Shown here: positions 36,969 to 44,819 of the stretch, in pieces
How positions within the stretch are numbered: the first letter of the stretch is position 1
How the letters are laid out: every line of letters begins with the position of its first letter
Source of the DNA: Mucilaginibacter sp.
GTDB lineage: Bacteria > Bacteroidota > Bacteroidia > Sphingobacteriales > Sphingobacteriaceae
NCBI RefSeq assembly: GCF_025362475.1
Contig: NZ_JANYGH010000033.1
Coordinates: 1-64,000, forward strand
DNA length: 64,000 nt
Direction of reading: 5' to 3'
Made by a program: the position numbers and the translations under genes
The notes under the pieces: model-generated
Seen by the model: the letters and a program-made list of their open reading frames with translations, nothing else
The model's database searches: none
What the model was told of the DNA's origin: nothing

Positions 36969-37254
36969 TTTTAAATAGATTATTGGTAAACCTGTACTGT
37001 AACAAATATGGTAATAAAATGTGTTTTTAAAAGTGCAATAAAAAAACTGCAACGCTTAAAATATAAATACCATTTAATGTTGCTAAATGTAACATTTTCT
37101 GCAATTATCTATAATTATAAAAATTGCCAACAGTTAATTAATCTGCATTTGCCCTGTTATTGTCCATACATAATTATTATTTTACAGGCTAAACCGGATC
37201 CCGTATAGTGAGGTTTGTAAAGCGAATGTCATCATCAATAAAAAACAAAAAATA
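36969..37254. other. intergenic between mutase and SDR genes
   Basis: AT-rich divergent spacer. Apart from the operator and promoter at 37255-37289 I see no further structure, and no exact TAnnTTTG for the mutase gene. Confidence 0.35.
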
Positions 37255-37278
37255 ATTTTGAAACGATCGTTTCAAAAT
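37255..37278. promoter_or_regulatory. TetR-type operator O1 (24-bp perfect palindrome)
   Basis: A perfect palindrome with core TTGAAACGATCGTTTCAA (37258-37275) extended by ATT/AAT on each side. It covers the -33 TTTG of the SDR promoter. The same core, with changes, lies before the TetR gene at 38116-38133. Confidence 0.8.
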
Positions 37279-37289
37279 ACTTATCTTTG
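37257..37289 (+). promoter_or_regulatory. SDR promoter
   Basis: TTTG (37257-37260), 21 nt, TATCTTTG (37282-37289) matches the Bacteroidota consensus. The -33 box lies inside operator O1, so repressor binding would block sigma-factor contact. The start codon is 41 bases downstream. Confidence 0.75.
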
Positions 37290-37329
37290 ATCTATCAAAA
37301 CAAAAACAACAACATAAAAAAATAAAACA

Positions 37330-38085
37330 ATGAGTAATTTAACAAACAAAGTTGCCGTAGTTACAGGTGGTAATAGCGGTATAGGGTATGCAACAGCTAA
37401 AGAATTAGCATCAAAAGGTGCACAGGTAGTTATCACCGGCAGGAATGCGGCAGCAGTAAGCAAGGCAGCAGAAGAGTTGGGCGTAACCGGCATCGTATCT
37501 GATCAGGCTAAATTAGACCAGATTGACAATCTTGTTACCGAAGTTAAAGATCAGTTCGGTAAAGTGGATATCCTGTTCCTGAATGCTGGTGTAGCCTTAT
37601 TTAGCTCTGTAGCCACTGCAACTGAAGAACACTATGATACCATCATGAATTTAAATGTAAAAGGTGTTTACTTCACTGTTCAAAAATTTCTGCCAATAAT
37701 AAACGATGGTGGTTCTATTATTTTTAACACATCTGTAAATGCCGCTTTGGGTGTGCCCGATAGCAGCGTATATGCAGCCAGCAAAGCAGCTTTATTATCG
37801 CTTAACAAAGTATTGGCAAGTGAACTTGCAAGCCGCAAGATACGTGTAAACGCAATTTCTCCCGGCCCGGTTGAAACTCCACTTTATGGTAAATTAGGTT
37901 TATCAGAAGAAGAAGTAAGTGGCTTTGGAAGCTTATTAGGTAAAAAGATCTTGTTAAACCGTTTTGCTAAATCAGAAGAAATTGCCAATGCAGTTAGATT
38001 CTTAGCTTCTGACGATGCTTCATTTATTACCGGTACCGAACTTACTGTTGATGGCGGCTTAACTGTAAACGCCGTTATTTATTAA
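37330..38085 (+). CDS. SDR-family oxidoreductase (TetR-controlled)
   Basis: A 251-residue classical SDR. TGGNSGIG binds the cofactor, NAGVALF is the NAG motif, and YAASKAAL has the catalytic Tyr/Lys. The sequence around the active-site Ser is FNTSVNAALG, and INAISPGPVETPL completes the family marks. The Arg after the first strand (ITGRN) suggests NADPH preference. It is followed 78 bases later by a TetR regulator, with matching operators before each gene, so it is very probably the repressor's target. A role in detoxifying an aldehyde, quinone or ketone is likely but not proven. Confidence 0.92.
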   Translation: MSNLTNKVAVVTGGNSGIGYATAKELASKGAQVVITGRNAAAVSKAAEELGVTGIVSDQAKLDQIDNLVTEVKDQFGKVDILFLNAGVALFSSVATATEEHYDTIMNLNVKGVYFTVQKFLPIINDGGSIIFNTSVNAALGVPDSSVYAASKAALLSLNKVLASELASRKIRVNAISPGPVETPLYGKLGLSEEEVSGFGSLLGKKILLNRFAKSEEIANAVRFLASDDASFITGTELTVDGGLTVNAVIY

Positions 38086-38109
38086 TTAATAGTTTGCTAA
38101 TTTATTTAT

Positions 38110-38139
38110 ACCGATTTGGAACGTTTGTTTCAAATCGGT
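38110..38139. promoter_or_regulatory. TetR-type operator O2
   Basis: ACCGATTTG (38110-38118) faces CAAATCGGT (38131-38139). The core TTGGAACGTTTGTTTCAA (38116-38133) shares 15 of 18 positions with O1. It covers the -33 box of the TetR gene's own promoter, which implies autoregulation. Confidence 0.78.
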
Positions 38140-38146
38140 AATTTTG
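38115..38146 (+). promoter_or_regulatory. TetR gene promoter
   Basis: TTTG (38115-38118), 20 nt, TAATTTTG (38139-38146) matches the consensus exactly. The start codon lies 18 bases beyond, giving a very short leader. Confidence 0.75.
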
Positions 38147-38163
38147 TATAAGAGAGATTTATT

Positions 38164-38745
38164 ATGGCCCGGAAAAAAGAATTTGATGAGGATGAACTGC
38201 TTGATAAAGCGCTTTCATTATTTTGGGACAAAGGCTACCATGCCACATCCGCTCAGGACCTGGTAGATAGGTTAGGCATAAACCGCTCAAGCCTTTATAA
38301 TACTTATACTGATAAAAAAACGCTTTTTGCGAAATCACTAAGACAATATCAATCAAAAAATACCAATGCAGTACTTTCACTGCTTAACAATGCTGATAAC
38401 GCCGAAGAAGTAATAACACAGATCCTTTATGCTGTTATTAAAGAAAGCGAAGAAGATACATTGGCAAAGGGCTGCTTTATGGTGAACACAGCTGTTGAGC
38501 TATCCAGTCACGATAAGGAAATTGCCGATTTAGTAACTGAGAATAACCTGAGCGTGGAAGATGCCCTGTCCAAAACAATTGAAAAAGGCCAGCGCGACGG
38601 TCAATTTAAAACAACAATTGATTCAAGGGCTTTGGCAAGGTTTATATTCAGCACCATCAGCGGCTTAAGAGTGGCGGCCCGGGCAGGAGCCGACACGAAA
38701 GTACTGGAAGATATTGTGACCGTGGCTTTGTCTGCCCTACGTTAA
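38164..38745 (+). CDS. TetR/AcrR-family repressor
   Basis: A 193-residue TetR regulator. The N-terminal HTH is clear (DELLDKALSLFWDKGYHATSAQDLVDRLGINRSSLYNTYTDKK, about 10-53). The ligand-binding part resembles the TetR_C group with GCFMVNTAVELSSHD and ALARFIFSTISGLRVAARAGA, a pattern common in NemR/AcuR-like regulators of electrophile-response reductases. The palindrome before its own promoter and the related one before the SDR gene support local repression of both genes. Confidence 0.93.
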   Translation: MARKKEFDEDELLDKALSLFWDKGYHATSAQDLVDRLGINRSSLYNTYTDKKTLFAKSLRQYQSKNTNAVLSLLNNADNAEEVITQILYAVIKESEEDTLAKGCFMVNTAVELSSHDKEIADLVTENNLSVEDALSKTIEKGQRDGQFKTTIDSRALARFIFSTISGLRVAARAGADTKVLEDIVTVALSALR

Positions 38746-38810
38746 GTTTGCCGAATGATCTCTTCGCTTTTCGCTTTTCGCCTTCCGCATTAAGCCTTTA
38801 GCATTTATAT

Positions 38811-38818
38811 TACCTTTG
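38811..38818 (+). promoter_or_regulatory. -7 element just before the helicase start (TACCTTTG)
   Basis: TACCTTTG ends 6 bases before the preferred ATG (38825). The predicted transcript would begin at or next to the start codon, a leaderless or near-leaderless mRNA. No TTG is present 17-23 nt upstream. Confidence 0.5.
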
Positions 38819-38824
38819 CAGCCG

Positions 38825-40723
38825 ATGGACTATTTTAAAAAGCTGCTTGATCTGCTGAACAAAGAGAAAGATGAAGATCGCAACACTTATCTAAAGCTAA
38901 CAGAAAACACTTCGGCAGCCGACCGCCGCGCGCAGGGCCTGAGCTGGTACCCTATCGCTATCAGGAATACAGAACCTGGCCGGGGCGACTATCTGAGTGT
39001 TGAAGTTGAACGAACTACCCATCAAGACCTATCGCACCAGCTTAGGTTTGGTGTACCAGCTGCCTTATTTTCCAATCACGACCCTAAAAAAGACCGCGTA
39101 GAAGGCCTCATCACTTACCAGGGCGGCAACAGACTTAAGATCACTTTATACACCGATGAACTGCCCGATTGGAGTCGGGACGGCAAACTAGGTATCGACT
39201 TGCTGTTTGATAACAACAGTTATGACGAAATGCTGAAAGCCATTAAACATGCAGCTATTTTAAACGCAAAACCAGACGAAGGCAGGTTAGTAAAAATCCT
39301 TACCGGTAAAAGCGCTGCTATTTTTGCAGATGATGTTATCCCCGTCCCTATATCCCGTTTAAACATTTCACAGTTAGCAGCGGTAAATAAAATTGTTGCA
39401 GCACAGGACCTGGCCATTGTTCACGGCCCGCCCGGTACAGGCAAAACCACTACACTGGTACAGGCCATCAATCTATTGGCTAAACAAACCCATAAACAAA
39501 TACTGGTAGTTGCCGCCAGTAATACAGCTGTTGACCTTTTAAGCGAGAAACTGGCAGACGAAGGAATAAACGTTTTAAGGATAGGTAACCCCAATCGTGT
39601 TTCTGAAAAGCTGGTGGCTTTAACGCTCGATAGCAAAATGACCGCGCATGCTGATAATAAATTGATCCGCACCTTAAAAAAGCAGGCCAGCGCTTATAAA
39701 GACATGGCCCATAAGTACAAGCGCAGCTTTGGAAAATCTGAGCGCGACCAACGCAAGGCGCTGTTTAATGAAGCGCACAAGATCATGAAAGATGTAGCCC
39801 TTGCAGAGCAGCATATCATTGATGATTTGGTAAGCAAAGCGCAAGTGATTACAGCAACGCTGGTGGGCTCCAATCATTATACCATTAGGGATGTAAAATT
39901 TGATACCGTTGTGATAGATGAGGCTGGGCAGGCTCTTGAACCTGCCACCTGGATCCCGATCCTTAAAGCTCAAAAGGTAATTTTAGCGGGAGATCATTTA
40001 CAGCTCCCGCCTACCATCAAATCAACCGAAGCGGCCAAAGCGGGCTTAAGCATTACCCTGCTCGAAAAATGCGTAGCCCTCCATCCCGAAGCTGTTGTTT
40101 TGTTAGATGTGCAATACCGCATGAATGAAGCTATTATGGGCTTCTCTTCAAGAGAATTTTATGAAGATAAATTAAAAGCGCATGCATCAGTAGCTAACCG
40201 TTTACTTTTTAACGGGGATATTCCGGTTACTTTTATTGATACTGCCGGCGCTGGTTTTGAAGAGCAACAGGCGGGTACCAGCACTTTTAATCCCGATGAG
40301 GCAGCATTGTTATTTAAACATTTAAACAGGCTGGTAACCGCAATTGATCCTACCGTTAAATTTCCGAGCATTGCCATTATATCCCCTTATAAAGAACAGA
40401 TCAGGATACTGAAAGAGCAATTGCAGAACAATCCGGACTTAATACCACATGCAGATGATATCTCCATTAATACCATTGATAGTTTCCAGGGACAAGAGCG
40501 TGACGTGGTTTACATCAGCCTTACCCGTAGCAATTCTGATGGCGAGATCGGTTTCCTGTCAGATATACGCCGCATGAACGTAGCCATGACCCGCGCACGT
40601 AAAAAATTGGTAGTTATTGGCGATAGCGCAACCCTTACCAGGTTAAAATTTTATGCTGATTTTGTTGACCATGCCGAAAAACTGGGCGGATACCAAAGTG
40701 CCTGGGAATACTCCGGAGATTAA
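38825..40723 (+). CDS. SF1B helicase, IGHMBP2/UPF1-like
   Basis: A 632-residue ATP-dependent DNA/RNA helicase. It has an N-terminal beta-barrel-like segment, Walker A GPPGTGKTTT (about 200), motif Ia (VAASNTAVDLL), motif II VIDEAGQAL (about 365), motif III (LAGDHLQLPPTI), motif V SFQGQERDVVYISLTRS and motif VI RRMNVAMTRARKKL. This is the full set for the UPF1-like family. Bacterial members are uncharacterised, probably acting in nucleic-acid repair or RNA processing. The ATG at 38825 lies directly after a -7 promoter element. A cluster of palindromic repeats follows its stop within a few bases. Confidence 0.92.
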   Translation: MDYFKKLLDLLNKEKDEDRNTYLKLTENTSAADRRAQGLSWYPIAIRNTEPGRGDYLSVEVERTTHQDLSHQLRFGVPAALFSNHDPKKDRVEGLITYQGGNRLKITLYTDELPDWSRDGKLGIDLLFDNNSYDEMLKAIKHAAILNAKPDEGRLVKILTGKSAAIFADDVIPVPISRLNISQLAAVNKIVAAQDLAIVHGPPGTGKTTTLVQAINLLAKQTHKQILVVAASNTAVDLLSEKLADEGINVLRIGNPNRVSEKLVALTLDSKMTAHADNKLIRTLKKQASAYKDMAHKYKRSFGKSERDQRKALFNEAHKIMKDVALAEQHIIDDLVSKAQVITATLVGSNHYTIRDVKFDTVVIDEAGQALEPATWIPILKAQKVILAGDHLQLPPTIKSTEAAKAGLSITLLEKCVALHPEAVVLLDVQYRMNEAIMGFSSREFYEDKLKAHASVANRLLFNGDIPVTFIDTAGAGFEEQQAGTSTFNPDEAALLFKHLNRLVTAIDPTVKFPSIAIISPYKEQIRILKEQLQNNPDLIPHADDISINTIDSFQGQERDVVYISLTRSNSDGEIGFLSDIRRMNVAMTRARKKLVVIGDSATLTRLKFYADFVDHAEKLGGYQSAWEYSGD

Positions 40724-41110
40724 AGATCCTTCAAATCGTTCAGGATAACAAAAGCCTTTTTAAGAAATATGTCATAGTTAATTGCAAAACCCGGTGGCCT
40801 CTGAAGGAGAAAATGACGCAACAAAAATGGCTGTAATCCTGAGCCTGTCGAAGGATAGCGGGCAAAGGCCTCTCCGCGCGAGTCTTCGACAGGCTCAGAC
40901 TAACAGGCCCACACTCCTCAAAATCCAATATGTCATAGGTAGTTTTAAAATCCGGAGGACCCTGAAGGGGAAATGACGTTTAGAAAGGTTTGTCATCCTG
41001 AGGAACGAAGGATCTATTTGCAAACTGTACAGGGCGAAGAAACATGGTGGAGAGTAGATCCTTCGTTCCTCAGGATGACAAAAGAGGTTTTAGCAAATAC
41101 GCCATAGGTA
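40724..41110. repeat. cluster of REP-like palindromic repeats
   Basis: Two inverted repeats lie in a repeated background. The first pairs CTGAGCCTGTCGAAG (40839-40853) with 40884-40898, 15 bp perfect. The second pairs 40990-41016 with 41055-41081, 27 bp perfect. A direct repeat of about 52 bases (40767-40818 and 40928-40978; ATATGTCATAG to AAATGACG) precedes each palindrome. A third partial copy of the repeated background follows at 41056-41110, and the cluster opens with a related piece at 40726. It resembles repeats moved by REP-associated tyrosine transposases; no such gene is in the window. Confidence 0.8.
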
Positions 41111-41213
41111 GGCACGAAGTAACGACAATCTGTTTATTTATTTTTAGACAGCTTCTCAGAGCCGCTAAAAAATCAGGTAATTGTTTATAGCTTTATTCAC
41201 CAATTATTACCTG
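41111..41213. other. short spacer before the sorting-domain gene
   Basis: About 100 AT-rich bases between the repeat cluster and the ATG. A promoter was not clearly seen. Confidence 0.3.
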
Positions 41214-42782
41214 ATGTGCCTAAGGGGTTTTATCCTTCTTATTTTCCTGCTAAACGCTTCTCTGGCTTATTCGCAATGCTCAAAAAGTTCGGGAGTACCC
41301 GTTTTTAATGAAACATTCGGATCTGGCGATGACGAAATTGGTCCTCCGCTACAAGATGGTATAACAGATTACAGGTATGGTGCCGGGATATGCCCGGAAG
41401 ACGACTTCTACTCCATTGTTAACCACACTGCAGGTTGTTACGGCCTTTGGCATACGGTAACAGACCATACGGGGAATACAGGCGGCTATTTTATGATTTA
41501 TGGTATGAAACGTGCAGCCGGCGACTTTTTTGTACAAAAGGTTAATGGTTTATGTGATGGAACAACTTACCAGTTTGCCGCCTATGTTTTAAACATGTTT
41601 GCGGCTCAAGGTGGTCTTGAGCCGGCTATTACCATCACCATTGAAACCACCGGCGGAACGGTTTTAAAAAGTTATAGTACAGGACCAATAGTTGTAACAG
41701 ACCCGGTTAAATGGCTCAAATGCGGGTTTAATTTCAAAACCTCGCCCGGCACGTCTACCGTTGTAATAAGGATGCACAACGATGTTCCCGGGGGATACGG
41801 AAACGACCTGGCTTTAGATGATATTACTATTACACCGGCAGGCCCTGTAACTACAATAGGTATAGATGATGTTACAGGTGATACATTTGAAAATTCGTGC
41901 TATAAAGGCAACATTAGCCTTAATTCAAAAGTGGAGGACTGTTATGTGAAGAACGCCTATCAATGGCAAATTTCGGCAGATAAAACTAACTGGGTAAATA
42001 TACAGGGGGCAACCAATCCAGATTACCAATTTATCCCGCCGGGAGCAGGCACCTCTTTTTTGCGGTTAAATGTGGTGGAAGATAACAATAATGGTAATTG
42101 CAGCAGTACCAACTCAAATGTAGTAACCATTACTTATCATGTATATGATCCCCCTAAAACCAATAATATTTCCGCTACCATTTGCCCTGCAGATTCTTAC
42201 AGGTTACCGTCGGGCAGGGTTATAAATTCCACAGGCCAATACAGCGATACTTTACGCAACAACCAAGGCTGCGATGACATTATTACTAATTTAAATTTAA
42301 CCGTACACAAAAAGCCAAACCTTGGCGCCGACCTGGTTTTATGCCTGGGCGATTCCGTAATATTAAACCCTGGCATATTTACTAAATATTTATGGCAGGA
42401 TGGCAGCACAAACCCTACCTATTTAGTAAAAACCAGTGGTAGTTACCGGGTAAAAGTTACTGATGAATATGGCTGCGAAACTTCTGATACCGTTAATATT
42501 AAGAAAAATTCCTGTTCAACATTAAAACCTCCAAATACATTTAGCCCAAACAATGATGGTACTAATAATACCTGGGTTATTAAATATCTTCAATATTTTC
42601 CCGGCTGTAAAGTTTTTGTTTATTCGCGATGGGGCGGCCTGCTATTTAAAAGCGTCGGATATACACAGCCTTGGGATGGCAGGTATAACGGTAAAAACCT
42701 GCCGGCAGGAACTTATTACTACATCATCAATTTAGGCAACAACTTGCCGCCCGTTTCGGGGTACGTAGTTATAATCAGGTAG
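41214..42782 (+). CDS. type IX secreted protein with gliding-motility C-terminal domain
   Basis: A 522-residue surface or secreted protein with a signal peptide (about 1-22, FLLNASLAYSQ). The N-terminal third looks like a jelly-roll carbohydrate- or ligand-binding domain (QKVNGLCDGTTYQFAAYVLNMF ... LDDITITPAG). Two Ig-like segments follow (GNISLNSKVEDCYVKN..., and LNLTVHKKPNLGADLVLCLGDSV). The end is a clear gliding-motility CTERM type B sorting domain (PNTFSPNNDGTNNTW ... PAGTYYYIINLGNN), which routes it through the type IX system. Its binding target is unknown. The ATG at 41214 is preferred over a TTG at 41181 because it begins the signal peptide. Confidence 0.88.
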   Translation: MCLRGFILLIFLLNASLAYSQCSKSSGVPVFNETFGSGDDEIGPPLQDGITDYRYGAGICPEDDFYSIVNHTAGCYGLWHTVTDHTGNTGGYFMIYGMKRAAGDFFVQKVNGLCDGTTYQFAAYVLNMFAAQGGLEPAITITIETTGGTVLKSYSTGPIVVTDPVKWLKCGFNFKTSPGTSTVVIRMHNDVPGGYGNDLALDDITITPAGPVTTIGIDDVTGDTFENSCYKGNISLNSKVEDCYVKNAYQWQISADKTNWVNIQGATNPDYQFIPPGAGTSFLRLNVVEDNNNGNCSSTNSNVVTITYHVYDPPKTNNISATICPADSYRLPSGRVINSTGQYSDTLRNNQGCDDIITNLNLTVHKKPNLGADLVLCLGDSVILNPGIFTKYLWQDGSTNPTYLVKTSGSYRVKVTDEYGCETSDTVNIKKNSCSTLKPPNTFSPNNDGTNNTWVIKYLQYFPGCKVFVYSRWGGLLFKSVGYTQPWDGRYNGKNLPAGTYYYIINLGNNLPPVSGYVVIIR

Positions 42783-42986
42783 CATCTATCTAAAAAAATA
42801 TTGCTTAATCTTATGTCAATTATCGGCGGGCATGACTAAATAAACACAAAATATTGATAATCAATAACAAAGGCATCCCATCCTGCTATGTTAAGAAATA
42901 CGCCCAGAACACTAATAATCAGCATCCTGGGCGTTCCAGGTGTATCAATCGTTTCATGCGTTCGGGTGGAACACTTATTCGCATTG
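42783..42986. other. spacer between the sorting-domain gene and the isomerase operon
   Basis: ACGCCCAG (42900-42907) pairs with CTGGGCGT (42927-42934), 8 bp with a 19-nt loop; a possible terminator with only a weak T tail. Nothing else was seen. Confidence 0.35.
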
Positions 42987-43931
42987 TTAAACTGATGCAG
43001 TAACTGCCTTCATTTTCTTTAGTGCTGTTTTTGCCACCTGCAATGCATCCTGTGCATAATAGCTTTTGTTAAATACCTCGAAGGATATAATTAAAGGTTT
43101 ATCGGGATGTTTGGCAAGTTGCAATATTTGCTTTACCGGAGCAATGCCATCACCCACGTATACCCTATCAGGTTCCGAGATCTGCCCGGGACTGATACCG
43201 GCCGGGTAATCATTTACGTGTAAGATATCTAATGCCGGCTTACCTACAAATGCTAAACTCTCCACAGGCGACTGCCCCTTATAAACGTGGAATACATCCA
43301 ACAAAATCCGAGCATCCGCATCGCCGCAGGCAGCAACCACATATAGTACCGGGCTCACTTGTTTCAGGTTTACAGAACCTCCCCACATTTCTAACTGTGG
43401 GATAACGCCGCTTTGCTTGCCCATTTTTAGTATAGTGCTATAACGCTCGGCAATAGTATCCAGGCCTATCAATGGTAACTTTGTAGCGCCGGCAGGCGGG
43501 GCAGCTATGCGCGGGCAACCAATTTTGGCCAGCATATCCATATCTGCCTGTAATTGAACAACGGCTTTCTGCCGAACGGCATCGTCATCAACTATCCAGG
43601 GGGCAAACCCTATAGCATCCTCTACTTTAAGCCCCAGGCCATCAATGATCTTTTTTGCTTCGGATAGTGAACCGCCGTTTTGCAGGTAGGTTTGCAGCGT
43701 ATCCAGCCAAATCTCCACTGAGGTAAAACCAGCCTTTGCCGCTACTTCAAGTTCTTTCACAAAACCCAGGTTATGACCCCGGATGGTGCTCATGTTTAGC
43801 GAATACACAAAGCCATTATCGTTTTTCTTTTCCACTTTAATTGCCGCCGAAACACGATTACCCAAAGCTGCCGCACCTGCCGCTAAACCAATTGTTTTTA
43901 ACACCTGTCGTCTGTTTAATCCCTCAGCCAT
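42987..43931 (-). CDS. sugar phosphate isomerase/epimerase-like protein, Tat-exported
   Basis: A 314-residue TIM-barrel protein of the xylose-isomerase-like/AP-endonuclease-2 family. The N-terminus carries a twin-arginine signal (NRRQVLKTIGLAAGAAAL, Arg7-Arg8), so the protein is exported folded, probably with a metal. Family strands include VEIWLDTLQTY, PRIAAPPAG, PQLEMWGG and LLDVFHVYKGQSP, with acidic and His residues at the usual metal-site positions. It follows a second family member by 2 bases. The substrate is unknown; it may rearrange a keto-sugar produced by the upstream dehydrogenase fusion. Confidence 0.88.
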   Translation of the reverse strand: MAEGLNRRQVLKTIGLAAGAAALGNRVSAAIKVEKKNDNGFVYSLNMSTIRGHNLGFVKELEVAAKAGFTSVEIWLDTLQTYLQNGGSLSEAKKIIDGLGLKVEDAIGFAPWIVDDDAVRQKAVVQLQADMDMLAKIGCPRIAAPPAGATKLPLIGLDTIAERYSTILKMGKQSGVIPQLEMWGGSVNLKQVSPVLYVVAACGDADARILLDVFHVYKGQSPVESLAFVGKPALDILHVNDYPAGISPGQISEPDRVYVGDGIAPVKQILQLAKHPDKPLIISFEVFNKSYYAQDALQVAKTALKKMKAVTASV

Positions 43932-43933
43932 CT

Positions 43934-44794
43934 CTAATATTTTAAACTCTTGATATAAGCTATAGTGACAGGCATCTGGGTAGCATATGATGGACTTTCA
44001 TCCTCAATAAAATAGTGCTTAACACCAGCTTTTCTTGCTGCCTTTAAAACTTCAGGAATGTTAATTTGTCCGGTGCCCAGGGCTACATCATTTTTGGTAT
44101 CTGTTCCCCCGGTTAAATCATTAGCCACACCCTTACGGATATCTTTAAGGTGCATTAGTTTTATCCGGTTTGGATACTTATTGATCAGCTTAGCCGGATC
44201 CTGGCCGCCATGAAACGACCATAGCAGGTCAATCTCAAAAGATACATATTTAGGGTTGGTGTTTTTCGCGATGTAATCAAACAGCGTACCATCCTCATAA
44301 GCTCCAAATTCGTAACCATGGTTATGATAGCAAAATGTAAGTCCGGCTTCTGAGAGGATCTGCCCTACCCTGTTAAAATCAGCCACAGCTTTTTTGGCAT
44401 CGTCAATCGTAAACTCTTTACCATGAGGTATCCAGGCCACCATCACATAGTTAGCACCCAGAATTTTTGCCTGCTTAATTACGTCGCCGGGGCTTTTAAC
44501 AATATCATCATAACCTGCGCCAATTGATGGGATAGTTATGCCGCGCTCATTACACAGTTTCCTGAATTCTTCGGGCGGCATGCCCTTGGGCCCCTCGCCC
44601 TCCAGCTCAGTTATGCCCATTGATTTAATGGTATCCAGCACAGCAATCGTAGCTTTAGGCATACTGCTGCGAAAAGTATATCCTTCTACACCAACCGGCG
44701 CAACAAAAACCGGTTTGCCACTCTGAGCGAAAGTTTGTGTTGATAGCAAACCCATTGCTAAACAAACACTTGTAACTACAGCTATTTTCTTCAT
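43934..44794 (-). CDS. sugar phosphate isomerase/epimerase-like protein, Sec-exported
   Basis: A 286-residue TIM-barrel relative of the downstream gene, with a Sec signal peptide (about 1-23, LLSTQTFAQSG). Motifs include ITELEGEGPKGM, FCYHNHGYEF, SFEIDLLWSFHGG, IKLMHLKDIRKG and HYFIEDESPS, typical of the family with a metal-binding Glu/Asp/His set. The middle gene of a three-gene operon, it starts 25 bases after the fusion gene ends. The pair of exported isomerase-like enzymes suggests two steps on the same periplasmic sugar. Confidence 0.9.
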   Translation of the reverse strand: MKKIAVVTSVCLAMGLLSTQTFAQSGKPVFVAPVGVEGYTFRSSMPKATIAVLDTIKSMGITELEGEGPKGMPPEEFRKLCNERGITIPSIGAGYDDIVKSPGDVIKQAKILGANYVMVAWIPHGKEFTIDDAKKAVADFNRVGQILSEAGLTFCYHNHGYEFGAYEDGTLFDYIAKNTNPKYVSFEIDLLWSFHGGQDPAKLINKYPNRIKLMHLKDIRKGVANDLTGGTDTKNDVALGTGQINIPEVLKAARKAGVKHYFIEDESPSYATQMPVTIAYIKSLKY

Positions 44795-44819
44795 AAAGGA
44801 GTTTATTTAATTGTTTAAT

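Noticed and set aside
40740..40976. Short frames in the palindromic repeat cluster
   Set aside because: They run through inverted repeats on both strands (similar peptides each way), so they are by-products of the palindromes.
40724..41110. Possible CRISPR array
   Set aside because: Only two copies of the direct repeat, with no regular spacers and no cas genes nearby; palindromic repeats explain it better.
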